Shown here: in pieces, positions 24,129 through 31,627 of the stretch | How the letters are laid out: the number at the start of each line of letters is the position of its first letter | Position numbering within the stretch: position 1 is the first letter of the stretch | NCBI GenBank assembly: GCA_019429325.1 | Contig: JAHYJA010000013.1 | Location: 1-36,754, forward strand | Direction of reading: 5' to 3' | Length of the DNA: 36,754 nucleotides | Origin: Bacteroidales bacterium | GTDB lineage: Bacteria; Bacteroidota; Bacteroidia; Bacteroidales; VadinHA17 | The notes under the pieces: model-generated | The model's database searches: none | Told to the model about the DNA's origin: nothing | What the model saw: the letters and a program-made list of their open reading frames with translations, nothing else | Program-made: the position numbers and the translations under genes

Positions 24129-25311
24129 TTTCGTAATTATTTTTACCAGCCAGCAACGACATTATGTTGTTATAGACCTCTTTTACAGGGATCTTCCTTT
24201 CTTTGGCGATCCGCTTGCAGTCTTCATATTCGGGTTTGAACGAGACCTCCCTTCCTTTAAAGAATGAACGCTTAACATTTATTTTCCCGTACGGGGTCTC
24301 TATCGCTTCAAGTTTTCTTGCCAGGGTATCTTTTCTGAAAAGAAAGGTTCTGATACCGATCGATGTAGATTCAGTGAAAATTATTTCCCTTACAAGGTCA
24401 GCTTTCTCTATTTCACAAATCACATTAATCTTTACGCCGGGTCTTCCTTTTTTCATGATGATATCTGAGTAGAACACATCTGAAGCCCCGGCATTGAATA
24501 GCCTTTCGGATAAATAGTCGTAAAACTCAGGGTTCATGTCATCCACATTACACTCAATAAGCGCCGCCTCATGGCCTCCGGATTCCTCCCCGGAGGCCGT
24601 CCCGAGAAATACCCTTAGCAGGTTAGGGACATCGGGATTCTCTTTATGGCCTATCCCATAACCAGTCTTTTCAATTCTGAGAGCATCACCGGATGCGAAG
24701 TGAGTTCCCAGAACAGCTAATATGGCGGCGCCTGTTGGGGTTGTCGCTTCAAAGCTTACACCATTTCTCCTTACGGGAATATCTTTTATGATCTCAGCGG
24801 TAGCAGGTGCCGGAACGGGAAGAAGTCCATGGTCACATCTGACAAAACCGCCACCCAGTTCAACGGGTGATACAAACACGGCATCAACGTTAAGTGTGTT
24901 GAAGCAGATTGCCGCACCTGCAATGTCGATAATTGAATCAACAGCTCCCACCTCATGAAAATGAACTTTCTCCACAGGAATACCGTGAACTTTTGCTTCT
25001 GCTTCAGCTATTTTCATGAAAATCTGCAGGCTCAGGTCCCTGGTTTTCTGATCAAGCTGTGAGTTGCTGAATATCTTTTCAATATCTGCGAGGTGCCTGT
25101 GTTTATGCTCGCGCGGTGTCTGCTTCACACTAACTTTAGTGCCGGTTATGCCGTGTCTCTGATCTTTTTCAACAATAAGCTCCCAACCTTGCAGATCAAG
25201 TTTTCCAAGCTCACCGAGCAGATACTTTCTATCAATACCAAGGTCAATCATGGCACCAAGGTTCATATCGCCGCTGATCCCGGAGAAACAATCATAATAG
25301 AGAATCCTCAT
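24121..25311 (-). CDS. larC: Nickel insertion protein LarC, single frame
   Basis: CTP-dependent cyclometallase that inserts nickel into the pincer nucleotide, completing the cofactor. The 396-residue protein begins RILYYDCFSGISGDMNLGA and contains VHFHEVGAVDSIIDIAGAA, TPTGAAILAVLGTHF, ECNVDDMNPEFYDYLSERLF and DVFYSDIIMKKGRPGVKI. In Lactobacillus larC is read through a programmed frameshift, but here the N- and C-terminal parts are one uninterrupted frame. First gene of the larC-larE-larB-wbqC unit. The substrate enzyme LarA, or a LarA-like protein, is not in the window. Confidence 0.95.
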   Translation of the reverse strand: MRILYYDCFSGISGDMNLGAMIDLGIDRKYLLGELGKLDLQGWELIVEKDQRHGITGTKVSVKQTPREHKHRHLADIEKIFSNSQLDQKTRDLSLQIFMKIAEAEAKVHGIPVEKVHFHEVGAVDSIIDIAGAAICFNTLNVDAVFVSPVELGGGFVRCDHGLLPVPAPATAEIIKDIPVRRNGVSFEATTPTGAAILAVLGTHFASGDALRIEKTGYGIGHKENPDVPNLLRVFLGTASGEESGGHEAALIECNVDDMNPEFYDYLSERLFNAGASDVFYSDIIMKKGRPGVKINVICEIEKADLVREIIFTESTSIGIRTFLFRKDTLARKLEAIETPYGKINVKRSFFKGREVSFKPEYEDCKRIAKERKIPVKEVYNNIMSLLAGKNNYEND

Positions 25312-25394
25312 AACGAAGTAATTTTAAAAGAGAAACAAATCAACCAGGTAATTATTATCTTAACCCATTAAATCTGCGTTCCCTGTTTTGGACG

Positions 25395-25424
25395 CTAAGA
25401 TACAATTTACACGCGTTTTACAAA
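25395..25424 (-). promoter_or_regulatory. Promoter for the lar operon
   Basis: On the minus strand TTTG (25424-25421), 18 bases, then TATCTTAG (25402-25395) match the Bacteroidota -33/-7 pair with one mismatch. Transcription would start about 75 bases before larC. Confidence 0.5.
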
Positions 25425-25440
25425 TACCAAAAAAAAGTTG

Positions 25441-25448
25441 TATCTTTC
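25441..25448 (+). promoter_or_regulatory. Candidate -7 element for the DUF362 operon
   Basis: TATCTTTC (one mismatch to TAnnTTTG) after a TTG, with a T-rich -33 region, 37 bases before the DUF362 start. It lies 16 bases from the -33 box of the divergent lar promoter, so one regulator could control both directions. Confidence 0.4.
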
Positions 25449-25484
25449 GCCACTTATTCTTAATCTGTTGCTGTTATTACGAGT

Positions 25485-26411
25485 ATGATTATGAAGAGAA
25501 GAGATTTTTTAAAGACCTCAGCCGGTGCGGGAATGGCAGCGGGTGCTGCCCTGAGTCTGGGAGGGTACGAGAAGCTTTGGGGAGTGGCGCCAACTCCGGA
25601 AAAATATGATGTTGTGGCGGTGATGGGTGGCAATCCGGATGCCATGTTCGATCTTGGGATTCAGGAGCTTGGCGGCATGGGTGCTTTCGTGAAGAAAGGC
25701 CAGAAAGTTCTCCTTAAGCCTAACATCGGGTGGGATGTGATTCCTGATCTGGCAGCCAACACAAATCCCCTGCTTGTAAGGCGCATAATTGAACATTGCC
25801 TGAAAGCCGGAGCAAGAGAAGTTTATGTTTTTGACCATACCTGCGATAACTGGGTAAACACTTACAGGAATTCAGGAATCGAGAGAGCTGCTAAGGCCGC
25901 CGGGGCAAAGGTTGTGCCGGGCAATACCGAGAATTATTATCAGCAGATAGAAATTCCGGGAGGCGTAAGGCTTAAAAGGACAAAAGTACATCAGCTTCTG
26001 CTTGAAACAGATGTCTGGATCAACGTACCCATTCTTAAGGACCACAATTCCACAAGAATGACCAGCTGTCTCAAGAATACCATGGGTCTGGTATGGGACA
26101 GGGGTTGGTGGCACGCCAACGATCTGCATCAGTGCATCGCCGATTATGCTCTCTTTGAAAAGAAGCCGGTACTGAATGTTATTGACTGCTTCAATGTTAT
26201 GGTGAAACATGGTCCGAAAGGGGTCTCTAAGGAGGATGTTGTTCAGATGAAATCGCAGATACTTACCACCGACTGGGTTGCGGGTGATGCTGCAGCCGCC
26301 AGGATGCTCGGCATTGAACCGGAAAAGATAGATTATATTCCTATGGCCCACAAGGCAGGACTGGGCAATATGAAGCTCGACAGCCTGAATATCAGAAGAA
26401 TAAAAATGTAA
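25485..26411 (+). CDS. Tat-exported DUF362 protein
   Basis: A 308-residue DUF362-family protein with a twin-arginine signal (KRRDFLKTSAGAGMAAGAAL), so it is exported folded, often with a cofactor. The core has KVLLKPNIGWDVIPDLAANT, NPLLVRRIIEHCLKAGAREV, WINVPILKDHNSTRMTSCLKN and FEKKPVLNVIDCFNVMVKHG, all typical of DUF362. No CxxC ferredoxin motif is present, unlike fused DUF362-ferredoxin proteins. The function of the family is unknown. It is seven bases upstream of the iron-sulfur membrane fusion, and the two are likely partners. The ATG at 25491 is an alternative start; the Tat signal fits either. Confidence 0.88.
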   Translation: MIMKRRDFLKTSAGAGMAAGAALSLGGYEKLWGVAPTPEKYDVVAVMGGNPDAMFDLGIQELGGMGAFVKKGQKVLLKPNIGWDVIPDLAANTNPLLVRRIIEHCLKAGAREVYVFDHTCDNWVNTYRNSGIERAAKAAGAKVVPGNTENYYQQIEIPGGVRLKRTKVHQLLLETDVWINVPILKDHNSTRMTSCLKNTMGLVWDRGWWHANDLHQCIADYALFEKKPVLNVIDCFNVMVKHGPKGVSKEDVVQMKSQILTTDWVAGDAAAARMLGIEPEKIDYIPMAHKAGLGNMKLDSLNIRRIKM

Positions 26412-26417
26412 ATATTA

Positions 26418-27977
26418 ATGACTTCTCCATTTCTTAGGACTTTTCGCATAGTCTTTTCAGCGATCGTTCTGGTTTGTTTCTTAATTGTCTTTATCGATCT
26501 CAGATATAAGATTCCTTCTGAGTATATAAACGCTCTCATCTATCTGCAGTTTGTACCTTCTGTCATAAAATTCTATGATCTGAGGATCATGGCAGCAGGT
26601 GGCTTTGTTATTGTCCTCCTGTTAACACTGCTTACCGGACGAACTTATTGTTCCTTTCTTTGCCCCCTGGGCATAGGGCAGGACCTGTTCAGCAGAATAG
26701 GAGGACGTTTAAGGAAGAAATTCAGGAGATTCGGGTATAAGCGGCCTCATACAATCATCAGGTATTCTCTGCTTGCTGTCACCCTGGTAGTTACGCTTGT
26801 CTGGGGCGTATATCTCCTGACATTGCTCGATCCTTACAGCATATTCGGAAGGTTCACAACCTATTTTGCCAGACCTGTTGTAATCCTTATCAATAATTTC
26901 CTGGCTAATATTCTCGGTAAGTTTGACAACTATTCTCTTCATCATATTAATATAAAGGGATACCAACTTCTTTCATATTCCATACCGGCAGCGTTTTTTA
27001 TTCTTGTAGGGACACTCTCCCTTATGAAAGGCAGGCTCTACTGCAATATGATATGTCCTGTCGGAACCCTGCTCGGACTCCTTTCTAAAATTTCGTTTCT
27101 CAGAGTCAGGTTTGAGGAAAGTAAATGTACCAGATGCGGAAGATGCGCCATAGTATGCAAATCGTCATGCATAGATTTTCTCAGGCTGGATATAGACAAC
27201 AGCCGGTGCGTTGAATGTTTTAACTGTATCACGACCTGTCCCGACAAAGCTCTTTCATTCGGAGTGGTAAGAATCGGCAAAAAGGAGCACAAAACGGATG
27301 AGTCCAAAAGAAGACTGATAGCAGGAGCGCTACTTGGCATTGCCGGCATAGGCAGCCTCGCGAAGGCTCAGAACAATAATGTTCCGACACCCAAGAAAGG
27401 AACGACAGTCAGGGAGGAGAAAACATATCCTGTTGCCCCACCGGGAGCAGGTTCCATTGAAGAGTTCAATAAGCATTGCACTGCATGTTCACTGTGCATA
27501 AGCGTTTGTCCCAACCAGGTACTCCAGCCTGCCCTGAAGCAATACGGACTTGTCAATATGATGCAGCCGGTGATGAATTTTCATAAAAGTTTCTGTACAT
27601 TCAACTGTACGAGATGCACGGAAATTTGTCCCACATACGCACTCAAGCCACTTGAGCTTGATGCCAAGAAACTGACACAGATCGGAAAAGTTATTTTCAT
27701 CAAGGATAACTGCATTGTAAAGACTGAAAAAACCGCATGCGGAGCCTGTTCCGAAGCATGTCCCACAAAAGCCGTATATATGGTCCCTTATGAGGGGAAC
27801 CTGGTCATTCCGGAGACAAATGAAAGTATATGCATTGGTTGCGGGCATTGCGAATATGCCTGCCCCACAACACCATACAAAGCTATCTATGTCGATGGTA
27901 ATGCGGTTCACGTTGCTGCCGAAAGGCCCGAGATAAGGGAAGCCGAGATCAGTGCACCGGAAGAGTTCCCGTTTTAA
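26418..27977 (+). CDS. NapH-NapG-like polyferredoxin membrane fusion
   Basis: A 519-residue membrane iron-sulfur protein. Residues 1-230 resemble NapH: several membrane segments and two cysteine motifs, C78-x3-C82-P (GRTYCSFLCPLG) and C209-x3-C213-P (GRLYCNMICPVG), with an ordinary ferredoxin pair at 237-275. A charged SKRRLIAGALLGIAGIG segment (297-312) looks like a Tat or membrane signal in the middle of the protein. After it lie four more cluster motifs (C354-C364, C393-C404, C441-C449, C472-C482), as in NapG. The architecture suggests electrons moving from the quinone pool to exported enzymes. No nap reductase is nearby; the Tat-exported DUF362 protein just upstream is the likely recipient (inference). 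Confidence 0.85.
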   Translation: MTSPFLRTFRIVFSAIVLVCFLIVFIDLRYKIPSEYINALIYLQFVPSVIKFYDLRIMAAGGFVIVLLLTLLTGRTYCSFLCPLGIGQDLFSRIGGRLRKKFRRFGYKRPHTIIRYSLLAVTLVVTLVWGVYLLTLLDPYSIFGRFTTYFARPVVILINNFLANILGKFDNYSLHHINIKGYQLLSYSIPAAFFILVGTLSLMKGRLYCNMICPVGTLLGLLSKISFLRVRFEESKCTRCGRCAIVCKSSCIDFLRLDIDNSRCVECFNCITTCPDKALSFGVVRIGKKEHKTDESKRRLIAGALLGIAGIGSLAKAQNNNVPTPKKGTTVREEKTYPVAPPGAGSIEEFNKHCTACSLCISVCPNQVLQPALKQYGLVNMMQPVMNFHKSFCTFNCTRCTEICPTYALKPLELDAKKLTQIGKVIFIKDNCIVKTEKTACGACSEACPTKAVYMVPYEGNLVIPETNESICIGCGHCEYACPTTPYKAIYVDGNAVHVAAERPEIREAEISAPEEFPF

Positions 27978-28083
27978 AGAACTGACAATTGCAATCAGAC
28001 AGTTTTTACTCACCTGCCGGCCGTTGGTATAGTTATTCTCGCAAATTTTTCCTATATTAATCCCTGAATTCATCCTAACTGAT

Positions 28084-28515
28084 ATGAAACCAACGCACAT
28101 TGAACATATCGGCATAGCTGTCAGCAACCTTCCGGAAACAATAAAGTTCTGGGAGAATGTACTCGGGCTCAAATGCTATAATATTGAGGAAGTAGCTGAC
28201 CAGAAGGTCAGGACCGCCTTTTTTATGGTCGGTCAGACTAAGATCGAGTTGCTTGAATCGACTGATCCTGAAGGACCAATAAGCAGGTTTATTGAAAAAA
28301 GGGGCGAGGGGATCCACCACATTGCTTTTGCCGTAAGGAACATCGGGGAGCAGCTGGAAAATGCAGAAAAACACGGGGTGAAACTTATCGATTCCAGACC
28401 AAGGAGAGGGGCTGAAGGCCTCGATATAGCATTCCTTCATCCCAAATCAACTTCGGGTGTTCTTATCGAACTTTGTGAAGACAGGCGGCAACACCCGCTT
28501 ACTGATCTTCCCTGA
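28084..28515 (+). CDS. mce: Methylmalonyl-CoA epimerase
   Basis: Interconverts (R)- and (S)-methylmalonyl-CoA, part of the succinate-propionate pathway, with a divalent metal. The 143-residue protein is a double VOC fold: [20 protein letters not shown] and, in the second half, [20 protein letters not shown]. The expected metal ligands are H8, a residue in the TKIELLE strand, the second histidine of HHIAF, and the glutamate in VLIELCED. It is 106 bases after the iron-sulfur fusion. No mutase genes are in the window. Confidence 0.93.
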   Translation: MKPTHIEHIGIAVSNLPETIKFWENVLGLKCYNIEEVADQKVRTAFFMVGQTKIELLESTDPEGPISRFIEKRGEGIHHIAFAVRNIGEQLENAEKHGVKLIDSRPRRGAEGLDIAFLHPKSTSGVLIELCEDRRQHPLTDLP

Positions 28516-28592
28516 AGCTTCGGTTGTCAGGGAAAGCTCAGGAGGGGAAGACGGGCGCATAACAACGAAAGTCAAACAAAAACAGCTGTAAA

Positions 28593-29816
28593 ATGAAGAT
28601 AAGGTCAGCAAAAACCGGCAATGCCGGTCCGGGTATCAGATCAGACTGTGAGATCGTACTGGAGACAGGCAACCAGGAGGGAATAAGCATCGATCTGATC
28701 TCGAAGGTTAAAACTCTTTATGGCGGATCCATTACAGGATTATGTAAAGAAATTCTGGGGTTTTACGGGGTAGGAAATGCTCATCTGAAGATTGACGATT
28801 CAGGTGCACTTCCTTTTGTTATTGCGGCTCGTATGGAGGCGGCAATAAAACAGATTACGGATGCAGACCTTGATTATCTCCCGGAGTTTCTGCCTGAAAA
28901 CAGCTATAACACAACCCCCGGCAGATTCAGGTTTGCAAGGCTCTATATTCCCGGTAATAACCCGGCCCTGATGATCAATGCCGGCCTGCATTCAGCTGAC
29001 GGGTTAATCCTCGATCTGGAGGATTCTGTCGCTCCCTCCAGAAAGGATGAGGCCAGGATACTGGTGAGAAATGCGCTGAGACAAATAAATTTTGGCGGTG
29101 CTGAAAGGATGGTCAGGATCAACCAGGGCGAGAGAGGATTGAAAGATCTCGAATGCCTCATCCCTCATAATATCAATTTGATACTTATCCCGAAATGTGA
29201 GGATCCGGAAAATGTGCGCAATATTGACAAAAAGATATCAGAAATAAAAATGAGATATGGATTGACCAATCCGGTATTTCTTATGCCCATTATCGAAACC
29301 GCCCTGGGAGTCGAAAACTCGTACGAGATTGCCAGATCTGCGGTAAATATTGTTGCCATTGCAATAGGTCTCGAGGATTACACCTCCGACATAGGTGTGT
29401 CGAGGACAGTCGAAGGGAGGGAGTCTTTATATGCCAGAACCCGGCTGGTCAATGCTGCAAAAGCCGCCGGTATACAGCCTATAGATTCAGTCTTCTCCGA
29501 TGTCACCGATATGGGAGCCCTGAAAAACTCTGTTCATGAGTCCAGGTCGCTTGGATTTGAAGGAATGGGATGCATTCATCCCCGGCAGATAGCGGTTGTA
29601 AGGCAGGCGTATTTCCCGACGCAGGATGAACTGGAGAGATCTGTTAAGATTGTGGAAGCTTATAAAGAGGCCCTTAAGAACGGTCTGGGGGTAGTGGCAC
29701 TCGGGTCAAAAATGATTGATCCTCCGGTCGTTGCGAGAGCCCAGAAGTGCGTTGATCTTGCCATCAGCCTGGGACTGCTGCCTGCTGACCGGGCTGGCGG
29801 AGAGGGTAGTCGGTAA
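28593..29816 (+). CDS. Citrate lyase gamma-beta fusion (CitD-CitE)
   Basis: A 407-residue protein joining two citrate lyase subunits. Residues 1-95 resemble the acyl carrier CitD: AGPGIRSDCEIVLE aligns with the AGTLESGDVMI region of Klebsiella CitD, so S17 is the probable attachment site of the phosphoribosyl-dephospho-CoA group; LKIDDSGALPFVIAARMEAAI is the conserved CitD C-terminal pattern. Residues about 115-407 are CitE (ATP-independent citryl-CoA to acetyl-CoA and oxaloacetate): RFARLYIPGNNPALMINAG, GLILDLEDSVAPSRKDEAR, MVRINQ, LIPKCEDPEN, MPIIETALGVENSYEIA, AIGLEDYT and GMGCIHPRQI. CitF follows. CitC, CitX and CitG, needed for maturation, are not in the window. Confidence 0.9.
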   Translation: MKIRSAKTGNAGPGIRSDCEIVLETGNQEGISIDLISKVKTLYGGSITGLCKEILGFYGVGNAHLKIDDSGALPFVIAARMEAAIKQITDADLDYLPEFLPENSYNTTPGRFRFARLYIPGNNPALMINAGLHSADGLILDLEDSVAPSRKDEARILVRNALRQINFGGAERMVRINQGERGLKDLECLIPHNINLILIPKCEDPENVRNIDKKISEIKMRYGLTNPVFLMPIIETALGVENSYEIARSAVNIVAIAIGLEDYTSDIGVSRTVEGRESLYARTRLVNAAKAAGIQPIDSVFSDVTDMGALKNSVHESRSLGFEGMGCIHPRQIAVVRQAYFPTQDELERSVKIVEAYKEALKNGLGVVALGSKMIDPPVVARAQKCVDLAISLGLLPADRAGGEGSR

Positions 29817-29858
29817 TCAGTGATCGGTAATCAGTGATCGGTAATCAGTAATCGGTAA
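29811..29858 (+). repeat. 14-bp tandem repeat between citDE and citF
   Basis: Three full copies of CGGTAATCAGTGAT (the third has one change, TAAT for TGAT) and a partial fourth. The first copy contains the citDE stop codon (TAA at 29814-29816). Copy number would set the spacing between citDE and citF. Confidence 0.9.
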
Positions 29859-29869
29859 AAAATTATGAA

Positions 29870-31426
29870 ATGGAGGTAAAGACTGTAATAAATGCTGCGG
29901 GGAGGGAGGTGCCGCTTGAAATAAACGGACAGCCTGCCATCCCATTTAAAGGAGTCGGTAAGCACCGTCCCGAAGGAAGGAAACATGGTACACTTATCCC
30001 AACCTGTATTGATTTCCCTTCAGACGGCAATAAAGTTGTGGGTTCGCTTGCAGAGGCCCTCAGGAGATGCGGCCTGAAAAGCGGAATGACAATCTCGACT
30101 CACCACCACCTGCGTGACGGTGATCTGGTGAGCAACACCGTATTTGATATTGCTGCTGACATGGGATTAAAGGACCTGGTATGGTTCCCCTCTGCCTCCT
30201 TTCCATGCCACGAACCGCTGATAAAATATCTTGAGGATGGTACCATTAACAGGATTGAAGGCAGTATGAACGGACCCCTGGGACGCTTCGTCTCTGAAGG
30301 AAGAATGAAGGGCACTGCGGTCCTGAGGTCGCACGGGGGGCGTGTGCAGGCCATACAGGACGGTGAGGTTAAAATAGACATAGCGGTGCTGGCTGCGCCC
30401 TCAGCCGATTTATTCGGAAATGCCAGAGGTACAGGCGGTCATTCCGCCTGTGGAGTGCTGGGGTATGCGAAAGCTGATTACATGTACGCCGATAAGGTAA
30501 TTATTGTCACCGACAACCTTGTTGAGTTTCCCTGCTATCCAATGGAAATTGAAGGTAATTACGTTGATTACGTTGTTGTTACTGATAAAATTGGTATCCC
30601 TGAAAGGATAGTTTCGGGCACAACACAGATCACAAAAAGTCCTGACAGACTCTTAATAGCTGATTTGACTGCGCGGTTCCTTGAGAAATCCGGGATTCTG
30701 AAGGATGGAGCGGCCATTCAGGCCGGGGCAGGAGGTACATCTCTGGCTATAGCCGTTTTCCTTCATGATATCCTCAGGGGTAAAGGATGGAAATCAAAAT
30801 TCGGTTTTGGCGGAAGCACAAAGTATATGGTTAAAATGCTTGAAGAAGGTCAGATGGGATATATACTTGACGCACAGGTTTTTGACCTTGAGGCTGTCAG
30901 GTCAGTTGAGGACAACACTAATCATGTACCCTATTCTGTTTATAATGCTTATAACTACCATTCAAAGGGTAATCTCACAAGCATGATGGATATTATGATC
31001 CTGGGAGCGACTGAGGTAGATCTTAACTTCAACGGGAACGTCGTAACACATTCTGATGGCTATCTTCTGCACGGGATAGGCGGCTGGCAGAATTGCCTGC
31101 ATGCAAGGAACGTGATCCTGCCGATACCCCTGTTCCGCGACCGTATACCTGTTATCGTTGACGAGGTAACCACCCTGTGCGGTCCGGGCGAGCTTATTGA
31201 TGTTATCATCACAGAGAGGGGTATCGCTATCAATCCGTTAAGGAAGGATCTTATCGAAAACGTTAAAGGCAGTGGTTTGCCGGTAAGGACCATTCAGGAA
31301 CTCAAGGATGAAGCTGAGAAAATTTGCGGCAAACCGCAGAAAGCCAGATTTGATGAGGAGATTGTGGCTGTGGTAAAATGGGTAGACGGCACCGTGATTG
31401 ATATTGTCAGAAAAATTAAAGATTAA
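29870..31426 (+). CDS. citF: Citrate lyase alpha subunit (citrate CoA-transferase)
   Basis: Transfers the acyl-carrier thioester to citrate, forming citryl-ACP for CitE. The 518-residue protein matches family length. Signatures: KVVGSLAEALRRCGLKSGMT, ISTHHHLRDGDLVSN, RSHGGRVQAI, VLAAPSADLFGNARGTGG and GHSACGVLGYAKADYMYADK. The C-terminal half has GAGGTSLAIAVFLHDIL, KFGFGGSTKYMVKMLEEGQM, DAQVFDLEAVRSV and LCGPGELIDVIITERGIAIN. The start ATG at 29870 lies within ATGAAATGGAGG, where a second ATG at 29865 encodes only MKWR before a stop. The gene lies 53 bases after the citDE stop, a gap made mostly of a tandem repeat. Confidence 0.95.
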   Translation: MEVKTVINAAGREVPLEINGQPAIPFKGVGKHRPEGRKHGTLIPTCIDFPSDGNKVVGSLAEALRRCGLKSGMTISTHHHLRDGDLVSNTVFDIAADMGLKDLVWFPSASFPCHEPLIKYLEDGTINRIEGSMNGPLGRFVSEGRMKGTAVLRSHGGRVQAIQDGEVKIDIAVLAAPSADLFGNARGTGGHSACGVLGYAKADYMYADKVIIVTDNLVEFPCYPMEIEGNYVDYVVVTDKIGIPERIVSGTTQITKSPDRLLIADLTARFLEKSGILKDGAAIQAGAGGTSLAIAVFLHDILRGKGWKSKFGFGGSTKYMVKMLEEGQMGYILDAQVFDLEAVRSVEDNTNHVPYSVYNAYNYHSKGNLTSMMDIMILGATEVDLNFNGNVVTHSDGYLLHGIGGWQNCLHARNVILPIPLFRDRIPVIVDEVTTLCGPGELIDVIITERGIAINPLRKDLIENVKGSGLPVRTIQELKDEAEKICGKPQKARFDEEIVAVVKWVDGTVIDIVRKIKD

Positions 31427-31434
31427 ACCTTAAA

Positions 31435-31596
31435 ATGGAAAGATACCAATGCGTTGTTTGCGGATATATCTATGATCCGTATGAAGGTGAGCCTGAATCA
31501 GATATCAGGCCGGGAACCCCTTTCGCCGAACTTCCCGACGATTATTACTGTCCGCTGTGCGGAGCCGGGAAAGAAGATTTTATTGTATTGGAGTAA
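31435..31596 (+). CDS. Rubredoxin
   Basis: A 53-residue rubredoxin found by direct reading: it starts MERYQCVVCGYIYDP. The single iron is held by C6-x2-C9 and C39-x2-C42 (YCPLCGAGKEDF), with the usual spacing and the conserved PGTPFAELPDDYYCP run. It shuttles one electron in the cytoplasm, often to oxygen- or peroxide-detoxifying enzymes in anaerobes. It begins 8 bases after citF ends and is likely the last gene of that operon. No partner oxidoreductase is in the window. Confidence 0.96.
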   Translation: MERYQCVVCGYIYDPYEGEPESDIRPGTPFAELPDDYYCPLCGAGKEDFIVLE

Positions 31597-31627
31597 AAGG
31601 GGGTACAGAAGAAAGACAAAGGGATCA

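Noticed and set aside
25485-26411. LarA (lactate racemase) candidate beside the lar genes
   Set aside because: The motifs are DUF362 with a Tat signal; no LarA-type sequence features are seen.
29811-29858. CRISPR array
   Set aside because: The units abut without spacers and are only 14 bases long; it is a simple tandem repeat.
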